Below, in pieces: positions 1 through 6,441 of a stretch of DNA of 10,531 nucleotides (its first letter is position 1; each line of letters starts with the position of its first letter). Under the pieces are notes generated by a model. That model was not told the DNA's origin. It did no database searches and was given only the letters and a program-made list of their open reading frames with translations. This DNA comes from Syntrophaceae bacterium (GTDB taxonomy: Bacteria > Desulfobacterota > SM23-61): NCBI GenBank assembly GCA_003154025.1, contig PMCE01000138.1, positions 959 to 11,489 of the forward strand, given 5' to 3'. Position numbers and translations under genes: made by a program.

Positions 1-1
1 A

Positions 2-895
2 GTGATGGACCACGACATTTTCTACAGCTTTACCCGTTCCTGGGTGATCATGCTGGCGGCCTTCATCACTCTGTTCATCATCTTTACTTCATTGTTTGCC
101 CCCTGGCTTACGATCCACGATCCATTCAACCCGAGCAGTCTGACCCTCACCGACGCCTTTACCCCGCCGATCTGGGTCAGCGGCGGGCAGTGGACCTATC
201 CCCTCGGAACCGATGACCAGGGACGGGACATCCTGTCCACCATCATGTTCGGAAACCGGATATCCCTCCTGGTGGGGTTTCTTTCGGTTCTGCTGGCCAT
301 GCTCATCGGAGTCACCCTGGGAACCCTGAGCGGTTACATCGGAGGCTGGCTGGACTCGCTGATCATGCGCCTGGCGGATGCCCAGCTGACCGTTCCTCCG
401 ATCCTGATCGCTTTGCTGATCAACGGAGTAGCCCGGGCCTCGCTCATGCGCGAGCTGGAGGAAAGCCTGGCCATTTATGTCCTGGTCTTCTCCATCGGCA
501 TCGCCGCCTGGCCGCAGTACGCCCGGGTGACCCGCAGCGGGGCCATGGTGGAAAGGAACAAGGAGTACATCGCGGCGTCCCGAGTCATCGGTATTCATCC
601 GGCGATGATCATGTTGCGGCACATCGTGCCCAACGTGATGGGCCCCACCCTGGTCCTGGCCACCATCGGCGTCCCGATGGCGATCATCATCGAAGCGACC
701 CTTTCCTTCCTCGGGGTGGGGGTGCCTCCTACGACCCCTTCCCTGGGAACGCTGATTCGGATCGGAAATGAGTTTCTGTTTTCCGGGGAATGGTGGATCA
801 CGATTTTCCCCGCCCTGGCACTGGTGGTGTTGGTGCTCTCGGTCAATTTGATCGGAGACTGGCTGCGGGACACCTTCAACCCCAAATTGCGATAG
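2..895 (+). CDS. dppC: ABC peptide/nickel-type importer permease, DppC/OppC family (5' end possibly cut)
   Basis: This is an inner-membrane permease subunit of a dipeptide/oligopeptide (or nickel) importer. It carries an N-terminal membrane segment (about residues 13-33), then the family motif LGTDDQGRD near residue 70, which precedes the transport domain. Several further hydrophobic helices follow. The cytoplasmic EAA loop that docks on the ATPases is visible as EYIAASRVIG...RHIVPN, around residues 187-213. The readable frame begins at a GTG at position 2 with ATG at 5. Family members usually have a slightly longer N-terminus and no ribosome site can be seen, so the true start may lie upstream. 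The stop is 4 bp before the next ATPase gene, so the two are co-transcribed. Substrate cannot be told from the permease; dpp, opp, nik and gsi-type systems share this fold. The symbol names the family only. Confidence 0.93.
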   Translation: MMDHDIFYSFTRSWVIMLAAFITLFIIFTSLFAPWLTIHDPFNPSSLTLTDAFTPPIWVSGGQWTYPLGTDDQGRDILSTIMFGNRISLLVGFLSVLLAMLIGVTLGTLSGYIGGWLDSLIMRLADAQLTVPPILIALLINGVARASLMRELEESLAIYVLVFSIGIAAWPQYARVTRSGAMVERNKEYIAASRVIGIHPAMIMLRHIVPNVMGPTLVLATIGVPMAIIIEATLSFLGVGVPPTTPSLGTLIRIGNEFLFSGEWWITIFPALALVVLVLSVNLIGDWLRDTFNPKLR

Positions 896-899
896 GTCG

Positions 900-1883
900 A
901 TGGCCCCTCTGCTTGAAGTAGATCGATTGCGAGTCGAATTTCCCACCCGCCGCGGGGTTTTGGTGGCCGTAGACGACATTTCCTTTTCCATCGAGGAGGG
1001 GGAAGTTCTGGGAGTGGTGGGCGAGTCCGGTGCCGGGAAATCGGTCACCGGGGCGGCGGTCATCGGCCTCCTGGAACCGCCGGGGAGGATCGCCCGGGGG
1101 AACATCCGGTTCGAAGGACGGCAAATTAACGGCCTGCCTCATGAGGAGATGCGCCGGATCCGGGGTGCAAAGATCGGGGCGATTTTCCAAGACCCGCTTA
1201 CCAGCTTGAACCCTCTTTACTCCATCGGCCAGCAGCTCACCGAGACCCTCGCCACGCATACGGACCTTTCTCCCGCCCAGGCGCGGGCTCGTACCCTCGA
1301 TTTATTGAATGAAGTGGGGATTCCGGCGGCGGAACGGCGGGTCGATTCCTACCCCCATGAGTTCTCCGGGGGGATGCGGCAGCGGGTGGTGATCGCCCTG
1401 GCCATCTGCGCCAACCCCCGTCTCATCATCGCCGACGAACCGACCACGGCTCTCGACGTGTCGATCCAGGCCCAGATCATCGCTCTGCTTCGACGCCTGT
1501 GCCATGAACACCGGACGGCGATCATGCTGATCACCCACGACATGGGGGTTATCGCCGAGATGTCCGACCGGGTGGCGGTCATGTACGCCGGCCGGATCGC
1601 GGAGATCGGCCCTCTGCGGGACGTAGTGAAAAACCCCAAGCACCCCTACACCGTCGGCCTGATGGACTCCATTCCCAAGGTGGGAGAGGAAAAAGTGCAA
1701 CTCTCTCACATCCGCGGGTCGATGCCCCGGCTCCAGGAAATCCCGCCGGGCTGTCCTTTCCATCCACGGTGTCCCGAGGCCTTCGATCGCTGTCAGGGGG
1801 AACGCCCCGATTTGATGGCCACTGGGAATCCCAAACAGATCGCTTCCTGCTGGAAATTTGCGGGGGGGGACCCACATGGCTGA
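900..1883 (+). CDS. dppD: ABC importer ATPase, DppD/OppD family
   Basis: First of two ATPases energising the importer from the cytoplasmic face. All nucleotide-binding motifs are intact: Walker A GESGAGKS at residues 41-48, Q-loop near 97, signature FSGGMRQR at 155-162, Walker B LIIADE ending in D179-E180, and the switch histidine H213. The C-terminal peptide-transporter extension starts near NPKHPYT (245-251). It carries four cysteines, C285, C291, C298 and C317; in this family the C-terminal cysteines can hold an iron-sulfur cluster, though whether they do here is inference. At 327 aa the protein has the usual length. The ATG lies 4 bp after the permease stop, and the gene overlaps the next ATPase by 8 bp, so translation is probably coupled. 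The symbol is a family assignment. Confidence 0.94.
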   Translation: MAPLLEVDRLRVEFPTRRGVLVAVDDISFSIEEGEVLGVVGESGAGKSVTGAAVIGLLEPPGRIARGNIRFEGRQINGLPHEEMRRIRGAKIGAIFQDPLTSLNPLYSIGQQLTETLATHTDLSPAQARARTLDLLNEVGIPAAERRVDSYPHEFSGGMRQRVVIALAICANPRLIIADEPTTALDVSIQAQIIALLRRLCHEHRTAIMLITHDMGVIAEMSDRVAVMYAGRIAEIGPLRDVVKNPKHPYTVGLMDSIPKVGEEKVQLSHIRGSMPRLQEIPPGCPFHPRCPEAFDRCQGERPDLMATGNPKQIASCWKFAGGDPHG

Positions 1884-2898
1884 TGTGCTGCCTACCCCCT
1901 CAACCTCCCCTCCGCTCCTCATGGTGCAGGGGCTTTCGAAATACTTCGCCCTCGCGGTTCCCTGGCTCCGGCGAATATTCGGCCGCCAGGCCCCGCCCAT
2001 CCTGAAGGCCGTCGATGGGGTCAGTTTTGAAATCCAAAGGGGCCAGACTTTCGCCCTGGTCGGGGAGTCCGGCTGCGGCAAATCCACCGTGGCCAGGGTG
2101 ATCGTAGGCCTCTATGCCCCCACCTCCGGGGAGATTCGCTTCCGGGGCAAGAGTCTGGAGGAACCTTCGGGCCATTCTTCGCCGGAGGCGCGCACCCGAA
2201 TGCAGATGATCTTCCAGGACCCCTATGCCAGCCTGGACCCCCGCTGGCGGGTTCGGGACATCATCGCCGAGCCGATGAAGGCTTTTCATCTCGCCAAGAA
2301 CCGCTCCGAGCTTCGCGAGCGGGTCTCCGCGCTGCTTCTGCAGGTCGGTCTGTCCCCCAGCGATGGGGAGAAGTACCCCCATGAGTTCAGCGGGGGGCAA
2401 CGCCAGCGCATATCCATCGCCCGGGCCTTATCCAGCCACCCCGATTTTCTGGTCTGCGACGAGCCCACGTCGGCCCTGGATGTTTCGGTCCAGGCTCAAA
2501 TTTTGAACCTGATGAAAGAGCTCCAAACCCGCCTGGGGCTCACGTATCTATTCATCAGCCATAACCTGGCGGTGGTCCATCACATTTCGGATCATGTGGG
2601 GGTCATGTACCTAGGCCGTCTCTGCGAGGTGGCCCCCAAGCGGACCCTTTTCAGCGCGCCGCAGCATCCTTACACGAGGCTGCTCCTCGACACCATCCCC
2701 GACCTGGACCTCTCCGGCCGCAGGCGCCAACCGGTGACCGGCGAAGTGCCCAACCCCATCAACCCGCCTTCCGGGTGTGCCTTTCACCCCCGCTGTCCTG
2801 CGGCCGCGGACCGATGCCGGGTGGAGACCCCCAACCCACAATCCTCCAAGGATAGTCTCGTAGCCTGCCACGCCGTGGAAGAAGGCCGCCTGCAGTAG
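1876..2898 (+). CDS. dppF: ABC importer ATPase, DppF/OppF family
   Basis: Second ATPase of the importer. Counting from the ATG at 1876, Walker A GESGCGKS is at residues 63-70, the signature FSGGQRQR at 171-178, Walker B FLVCDE ends at D195-E196, and the switch histidine is H229. The C-terminal extension has cysteines at 301, 307, 314 and 331, matching the spacing in its partner. I chose ATG 1876 over the in-frame TTG at 1858: a purine-rich GGGGGGGGA run at 1862-1870 sits just ahead as ribosome site, and MADVLPT... gives a 340-aa protein of normal length. It overlaps the preceding ATPase by 8 bp in another frame. The longer linker before the Walker domain (residues 22-42, ALAVPWLRRIFGRQ) is typical of DppF/OppF rather than DppD. 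No clear terminator follows the gene. Confidence 0.94.
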   Translation: MADVLPTPSTSPPLLMVQGLSKYFALAVPWLRRIFGRQAPPILKAVDGVSFEIQRGQTFALVGESGCGKSTVARVIVGLYAPTSGEIRFRGKSLEEPSGHSSPEARTRMQMIFQDPYASLDPRWRVRDIIAEPMKAFHLAKNRSELRERVSALLLQVGLSPSDGEKYPHEFSGGQRQRISIARALSSHPDFLVCDEPTSALDVSVQAQILNLMKELQTRLGLTYLFISHNLAVVHHISDHVGVMYLGRLCEVAPKRTLFSAPQHPYTRLLLDTIPDLDLSGRRRQPVTGEVPNPINPPSGCAFHPRCPAAADRCRVETPNPQSSKDSLVACHAVEEGRLQ

Positions 2899-2918
2899 CC
2901 CATATACCGCCATTTATC

Positions 2919-2945
2919 CGCAGATTACGCAGATTTCGCAGAGAA
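2919..2945. repeat. Three tandem 9-bp units, dispersed-repeat-like
   Basis: Just after the importer operon there are three 9-bp units in a row: CGCAGATTA, CGCAGATTT and CGCAGAGAA. The phase is exact and the third copy is degraded. From general knowledge, similar 'CGCAGATTACGCAGATTT' tracts occur in the intergenic DNA of many environmental bacterial genomes, so this may be one copy of a dispersed element. From one copy that cannot be confirmed. Confidence 0.55.
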
Positions 2946-3035
2946 CAAAGAACAAAACTCTAACGGGAACTTTTGTCCTACCCCTCCTGTCCAACAATTT
3001 AAAGGTACTGATTCCACAAATCCAGGAGGTGCAAG

Positions 3036-3830
3036 ATGAAAAAGATCATGACTCTGGGGGTATTCGTGCTGTTGCTTCTGGGGGCTAGTGCGGCCCCGGC
3101 AGCTACGGTGGGAGATAGCGTGCAGGTCGAAATTCTGACCGCCAAAGGTCTGAGTATTCCGCTTTATCCGACAGGGATAAGCGATCCGAAGAAGAAGGTA
3201 TATGCGGAAGCGGTGAAGGGGGATGAGTACACCATCACGGTCCGGAACCTTCTCTCCCGCCGGGTGGGACTCGTGGTGGCGGTGGACGGGCGGAACATCA
3301 TCAGCGGCCAAAAATCATGGCTGAGAAACAACGAGCGGATGTACATCCTGGGACCCTACGAGGCCGGCCAGTACCGCGGATGGCGGACCGGCGGCGACCG
3401 GGTAAACCGGTTCTACTTTACCGATGCACCCGACTCCTACGCCGCCGCCTTCGGAGACGAGAGCGCCATGGGGGTCATAGCCGTGACGGTCTACCCGGAA
3501 ATCGAGCGGGTCGTCTCCCCGGCGCCGCCGGCGGAGCATTCCCGGGAGAAAGCCGGCGCCGCAAGCCCCCAAGCGTCCCTGGCCAAGCGGGCGCCTGCCG
3601 ACCGATCCATGGAAAGCGCCGGAACGGGTTACGGCCGTGAGGAATACTCTCCCTCGCGGGTGGTCGCCTTCGAGCCGGAGGCCCGGGCGGTCGAAACCAT
3701 CCTGGTCAAGTATGAGTGGCGCTCCACCCTTTGCCGGATGGGAATCGTTTCCTGCGCTCCCCCCTGGCCGCCGAAAAACCGCCTTTGGGACGAAGGAGGC
3801 TACGCTCCCCCGCCGCCCCGGAGGGGCTGA
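3036..3830 (+). CDS. Exported protein of unknown function with Pro-rich C-terminal tail
   Basis: I do not recognise a named family. The 264-aa product begins with a classical Sec signal peptide: KK at residues 2-3, a hydrophobic core FVLLLLGASAA at 10-20, and a likely cleavage after the PAA at 21-23. The mature part has a compact, beta-rich domain at about 25-155. It contains strongly patterned stretches (VVAVDGRNIISG, ERMYILGPYE, RFYFTDAPDSYAAAFGDESAMGVIAVTVY) that look conserved. Residues 160-220 are Ala/Pro/Ser-rich and probably disordered. A short segment with two cysteines (C243, C250) follows, and the protein ends in a PPPPRRG tail. The start is well supported by AGGAGGT at 3024-3030, 5 bp before the ATG. 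The gene stands alone between the importer and a convergent operon. A periplasmic or envelope-associated role is inferred only from the signal peptide. Confidence 0.85.
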   Translation: MKKIMTLGVFVLLLLGASAAPAATVGDSVQVEILTAKGLSIPLYPTGISDPKKKVYAEAVKGDEYTITVRNLLSRRVGLVVAVDGRNIISGQKSWLRNNERMYILGPYEAGQYRGWRTGGDRVNRFYFTDAPDSYAAAFGDESAMGVIAVTVYPEIERVVSPAPPAEHSREKAGAASPQASLAKRAPADRSMESAGTGYGREEYSPSRVVAFEPEARAVETILVKYEWRSTLCRMGIVSCAPPWPPKNRLWDEGGYAPPPPRRG

Positions 3831-3842
3831 GGAAAAGTTCCG

Positions 3843-3873
3843 CCCCCCTTCCCTTGCGAGAAGGGGAGGGGGG
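3843..3873. terminator. Strong GC-rich stem-loop between convergent genes, possible bidirectional terminator
   Basis: The arms CCCCCCTTCCCTT (3843-3855) and AAGGGGAGGGGGG (3861-3873) pair over 13 bp with one G-T wobble and a GCGAG loop. The stem sits 12 bp after the exported-protein stop and about 40 bp past the end of the opposing radical SAM gene, so it could end both transcripts. Neither strand has a U-tract immediately after the stem, so this is not a textbook intrinsic terminator. It may instead be a dispersed intergenic palindrome. Confidence 0.45.
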
Positions 3874-3911
3874 CATCGAATTCTACAGGGGTCTTCAGCC
3901 TATGGAGAGAA

Positions 3912-5549
3912 TTATCGCCCGGGGAAAGCTGGGTTTCTGCGGGATTCCTCACCCTGGAAAGGTCGGGAAAGATATTTTTCGGCCTCGGCCAGCTTGCGGG
4001 GAAAGGGGTCGTTCTTAAATGCGGCATACCACCGGCGCAAAAGCAGCCAGCCGCCGAACTTCGTCACCTGGTTGACCCAGACCCGGTACCATTTCTCCCA
4101 TCCCCGTTTCAGGTTGGGGAGATAGAAGAAAAAGACCGGAAACCAGAGGATGTGCAAACCGATTTGAAACATGTGTTTGAAGCGGTAAAATCGTCCCATG
4201 ATCCGGTGGATGGAGGGCTGCATTTCTTCCGGGGTCAGGGGCGCATCGGGGATGAAGAGAGGGAAGTTCCCGTCGTAGTACTCCCACCCCACCAGGTTTT
4301 TGGGGAAGATTCTGTTTTGTCGCTTTAATCGGTCCGTTAACTCCGTCCCCGGCAGCGGCGCGGGAAGCAGAACCTGGACTGAGTCCAGCTTGGCTCTTTG
4401 GATAAACTTTTTGAATATGCGTATCCGTTCCTCGGCCGGCATGGAGAACTCGATTCCTTCGGCCACGGGATAACCGAAAATAAACATTCCATGGATGAAA
4501 AAACCGGCTTTGTGGAACGAATGGGCCAGGGCGATCATGTCTTCGGGCTTGAGTCGTTTGTCCATGGCCTTCAGCTCCTCCCCGATGGGAGATTCGAACC
4601 CGATGGCCAGATTGTGGATCCCGGCTTCGCGCATGCCCTGGAGAAGTTCTGCGTCCTTGCCTTTGTCCAGACGGATCTGGACGGTTATTTTAAAGCGAGT
4701 CTTCACCCCGGCCTGGTAATCCCGGAGAAGATGGCAGAGCCGAAGCGTTTCCCTCCGGTCCTGGCCGAAAAGGTCATCCACGATGAAGAATTCCTTGGCG
4801 CCCCGGGTTTCGAAGAGAGAGGCGAAATGTTCCACCAGCCGCTCCACCCGGGCATAGCGGGGTTTCCCTTTGACGGTGCAGAACTCGCACTCCATTCCGC
4901 ATCCTCGAACCCGCCCCACGGGATAGATCCGGATTTGGGCATAACGGACTAAAGAGAAATCGGGAAGAGGAAACTTGTCGAAGTCGGTCAGGGGCATCCT
5001 TTCCGGGGTCAGAAATACCCGGCCGGCCTCCAGGTAGGCGATGCCCGAAATGTCTTTTTTGTCTGATCGGCCCTCGAAGACCTGAAGGAGTTCCTTAATG
5101 GTCTCTTCTCCTTCTCCACGCACCACGACATCCACCCCGCTGTTCAGGGCGTCGGCGATGTTTTCCTCGACGAAGTGCTGCCCGCCGGCGATGGTTGGAA
5201 TGGACCGCTCCCGGTAAAACCTGGCAAGTTCGTATAATCGGGGGGTCGTGCTGGTCAATCCTCCATAGAGGCCGACCACATCGGCGGGTCTCGATTGCTG
5301 GAGGGCGGCGTGGTCCGGCAGGACTGACTCCGTTACCGGGCCGGACCTCCGGTAGTTGTTCTCGTCGATGACCTCGACGTCCCATCCCTCCATTTCCCGG
5401 GCGGCGGTGGCCACACTCACCGGCCCGAGGGCCGTGGTAACCCGGGCGACGCGGGAATAGATGTTGAATGCGGGAAAGGCCGGGATGATGATCCTCAGTC
5501 TGCGCCTTCTCCCCGCCTCGCGGTTCTGGGCTCCAATCCCCTCTGCCAT
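3912..5549 (-). CDS. Radical SAM enzyme with cobalamin-binding-like N-terminal domain, substrate unknown
   Basis: A 545-aa radical SAM protein. Residues 17-160 look like the Rossmann-type B12-binding domain of the BchE/hopanoid-methylase class, with GPVSVATAAREMEGWDVEVID, a GGLTST segment and VVRGEGEETIKELL. I see no DxHxxG motif, so any cobalamin would bind without the usual histidine ligand. The catalytic domain has the iron-sulfur motif CxxxCxxC at C217, C221 and C224, followed by strands with IVDDLFG (256-262), IGFES (316-320) and GMFIFGYP (354-361). A C-terminal region of about 100 residues is Trp/Phe-rich, including a hydrophobic stretch at 461-478 that could lie on or in the membrane. 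The ATG at 5549 has GAGGGG 8 bp upstream. The gene starts 35 bp after the RRM gene and is likely its operon partner. The last 15 or so residues (FQGEESRRNPAFPGR) look like read-through into intergenic DNA. The substrate cannot be assigned. Confidence 0.9.
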   Translation of the reverse strand: MAEGIGAQNREAGRRRRLRIIIPAFPAFNIYSRVARVTTALGPVSVATAAREMEGWDVEVIDENNYRRSGPVTESVLPDHAALQQSRPADVVGLYGGLTSTTPRLYELARFYRERSIPTIAGGQHFVEENIADALNSGVDVVVRGEGEETIKELLQVFEGRSDKKDISGIAYLEAGRVFLTPERMPLTDFDKFPLPDFSLVRYAQIRIYPVGRVRGCGMECEFCTVKGKPRYARVERLVEHFASLFETRGAKEFFIVDDLFGQDRRETLRLCHLLRDYQAGVKTRFKITVQIRLDKGKDAELLQGMREAGIHNLAIGFESPIGEELKAMDKRLKPEDMIALAHSFHKAGFFIHGMFIFGYPVAEGIEFSMPAEERIRIFKKFIQRAKLDSVQVLLPAPLPGTELTDRLKRQNRIFPKNLVGWEYYDGNFPLFIPDAPLTPEEMQPSIHRIMGRFYRFKHMFQIGLHILWFPVFFFYLPNLKRGWEKWYRVWVNQVTKFGGWLLLRRWYAAFKNDPFPRKLAEAEKYLSRPFQGEESRRNPAFPGR

Positions 5550-5584
5550 GAAAAATTCCCCTCGTTCTTAGATTGGATGAAAAG

Positions 5585-5857
5585 CTAGAAACCTCTTCCC
5601 CGGAAGGTCCGGCGGACTCTGGCCTCTTTCACCAGCAGCTCTTTTTCCATGAAGGGCTTCTTGTTCAGCATGGAGACCGCCTTCTGGCCTTCCCGGCGGG
5701 TAGACATCTCCACAAAGGCGAACCCCCGGGAATGGCCGCTCTGGTGGTCCTTCGGGATCTTGACGGAGATCACGTCTCCGGCCTGCGAGAAATGGGTTTT
5801 CAGATCGGCTTCGGTGGTCTGGAAGGCGATGTTCCCCACATAGATTTTGGTGTTCAT
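5585..5857 (-). CDS. Single-RRM RNA-binding protein
   Basis: A 90-aa protein that is essentially one RNA recognition motif. RNP2 is IYVGNI at residues 5-10 and RNP1 is RGFAFVEM at 44-51, both with the aromatic residues that stack on RNA bases. The fold ends near residue 80 and is followed by a short basic, Gly/Arg-rich tail (RRTFRGRGF). Bacterial proteins of this type bind single-stranded RNA and, in cyanobacteria, include cold-induced members that serve in place of Csp proteins. The start has GGGGAG 6 nt upstream of the ATG. It lies 106 bp downstream of the cold-shock gene and 35 bp upstream of the radical SAM gene, all on one strand. A role as RNA chaperone is inferred from family and neighbour. 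Confidence 0.94.
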   Translation of the reverse strand: MNTKIYVGNIAFQTTEADLKTHFSQAGDVISVKIPKDHQSGHSRGFAFVEMSTRREGQKAVSMLNKKPFMEKELLVKEARVRRTFRGRGF

Positions 5858-5912
5858 TTTTTCTCCCCGTGGGCTGGAATCGAATGGGCAAGGAAAACCT
5901 TGGGACGGAGGA

Positions 5913-5941
5913 GACCCCGGAAGCTTATTCCCCCCGGGGCC
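5913..5941 (-). other. Stem-loop between csp and the RRM gene
   Basis: On the minus strand GGCCCCGG (5941-5934) can pair with CCGGGGTC (5920-5913) over 8 bp including one G-U, with a 13-nt loop. No U-tract follows. It could partly stop transcription, or mark a processing site or 3' end for a short csp message while letting some transcripts continue into the RRM gene. Confidence 0.4.
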
Positions 5942-5963
5942 TTAAGTTCGGCGTGCCGATTTC

Positions 5964-6164
5964 TCAGCACTTCACCACATCGATGGCCTGCAAGCCCTTC
6001 TTTCCCTGGGCGATTTCGAATTCGACCTCGTCCCCGTCATGAAGAACCTTGAAACCTTCCTGTTTAATGGATGAGAAGTGCACGAATAAATCGTCGCCAC
6101 CATCTTGGGAGATAAATCCAAACCCCTTCTGCTCATTGAACCATTTCACTCGGCCTTTGGGCAT
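5964..6164 (-). CDS. Cold-shock-domain protein, CspA family
   Basis: A 66-aa single cold-shock domain, the normal length for the family. It shows VKWFN at residues 6-10, RNP1 KGFGFI at 13-18 and RNP2 LFVHF at 26-30; these aromatic side chains bind single-stranded RNA and DNA. Such proteins melt RNA structure in the cytoplasm and can prevent termination at intrinsic terminators. The ribosome site is near perfect (AAAGGAGGT, 8 nt before the ATG). It is the first gene of a minus-strand set with the RRM and radical SAM genes. Expression probably depends on a leader of about 130 nt that contains an intrinsic terminator (separate entry). The protein ends in Cys (VVKC) where many relatives end in Leu. 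Whether it is truly cold-induced or constitutive cannot be told. Confidence 0.96.
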   Translation of the reverse strand: MPKGRVKWFNEQKGFGFISQDGGDDLFVHFSSIKQEGFKVLHDGDEVEFEIAQGKKGLQAIDVVKC

Positions 6165-6196
6165 TACCTTTCACCTCCTTTCTCCTTGGAATTCAT
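6164..6196 (-). CDS. Possible 10-codon upstream ORF overlapping the csp start
   Basis: In the csp leader an ATG at 6196 opens a frame [10 protein letters not shown] whose TAA overlaps the csp ATG as TAATG. The csp Shine-Dalgarno sequence lies inside this frame. There is no ribosome site ahead of the short ORF, so translation is doubtful and the arrangement may be chance. Confidence 0.15.
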   Translation of the reverse strand: MNSKEKGGER

Positions 6197-6221
6197 AAGG
6201 TACAAGAGCCGGGGTTATGGT

Positions 6222-6261
6222 AAAAAAAAAAGCCGCTTAAGCCTTTAGAGCTTTGCGGCTT
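6222..6261 (-). terminator. Intrinsic terminator inside the csp leader
   Basis: Read on the minus strand, AAGCCGC (6261-6255) pairs perfectly with GCGGCTT (6236-6230). An inner AAGC/GCTT pairing extends the stem, and ten T follow directly (6231-6222). This is a textbook intrinsic terminator. No gene lies upstream of it on this strand apart from the csp promoter, so it would end the csp message after about 75 nt unless relieved. Confidence 0.8.
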
Positions 6262-6285
6262 GTTTCCATTCCAAACCAAAACTCT
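6247..6285 (-). promoter_or_regulatory. Candidate antiterminator pairing in the csp leader
   Basis: Leader segment AGAGUUUUG (6285-6277) can pair over 9 bp, with one U-G, to CAAAGCUCU (6255-6247). The latter overlaps the last base of the terminator's outer 5' arm and its whole inner stem arm. The 21-nt loop contains a further GUUU/AAAC pairing. The two structures exclude each other in part, as in transcription attenuators. This rests on base pairing alone. Confidence 0.45.
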
Positions 6286-6302
6286 TTGCAACTTATAGTT
6301 TT

Positions 6303-6331
6303 ATATTATATTCTTTCGCCAGGGGTGTCAA
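6303..6331 (-). promoter_or_regulatory. Sigma70-type promoter for csp
   Basis: The minus strand has a perfect -35 TTGACA (6331-6326). The -10 is either TAATAT at 17-bp spacing (6308-6303) or consensus TATAAT at 15 bp (6310-6305) in the same AT-rich tract. The start should fall near 6295-6298. Confidence 0.8.
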
Positions 6332-6337
6332 GGCAAA

Positions 6338-6359
6338 TTTCATCCACATTTTATCCACG
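6338..6359 (+). promoter_or_regulatory. Two tandem DnaA-box-like sites between divergent promoters
   Basis: TCATCCACA (6340-6348) and TTATCCACG (6351-6359) each differ by one base from the DnaA box TTATCCACA. They are exactly 11 bp apart, about one helical turn. A weaker related copy, TTTCATCCA (6386-6394), lies in the spacer of the dehydrogenase promoter. They could be DnaA sites or an operator for another regulator. Confidence 0.35.
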
Positions 6360-6376
6360 TCCCCGGTCATTTCGTC

Positions 6377-6405
6377 TTGACAGATTTTCATCCATGATAT
6401 AGGAA
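6377..6405 (+). promoter_or_regulatory. Sigma70-type promoter for the alcohol dehydrogenase
   Basis: A perfect -35 TTGACA lies at 6377-6382. The -10 is less clear: TATAGG at 6398-6403 preceded by TGA (extended -10, 15-bp spacing), or TAGGAA at 6400-6405 (17 bp). The start is probably near 6410, giving a leader of about 135 nt. Confidence 0.55.
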
Positions 6406-6441
6406 AGAATACTAGGAGTCATGTGGAAAAAGAGGTTGGAT

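Larger units (their letters stand above)
6165..6297 (-). promoter_or_regulatory. csp 5' leader, about 130 nt
   Basis: The transcript start predicted from the promoter (near 6297) leaves about 130 nt before the csp ATG. Long structured leaders are known for cold-shock mRNAs, and the E. coli cspA leader is 159 nt. This one holds a possible antiterminator, an intrinsic terminator, an ACCUU segment (6202-6198) able to pair weakly with the Shine-Dalgarno region, and then the strong ribosome site. I do not see an obvious match to the E. coli cold box. The start is inferred from promoter spacing. Confidence 0.6.

Noticed and set aside
89..1105. A 338-codon minus-strand frame across the permease and first ATPase
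   Set aside because: It is antisense to two clearly functional genes, and its product is a Gly/Arg/Asp/Gln-rich composition with no domain.
3317..4125. Overlapping plus-strand frames of 107, 162 and 100 codons around the exported-protein gene
   Set aside because: They are Arg/Pro/Gly-rich shadows of the exported-protein gene and the opposing radical SAM gene, with no ribosome sites.
6230..6261. GEMM (cyclic di-GMP) riboswitch, suggested by CCGCAAAGC in the csp leader
   Set aside because: Only the short CGCAAAGC string resembles the class. The two long helices and the GGC/loop elements of that riboswitch are absent, and the segment is fully explained by the terminator stem.
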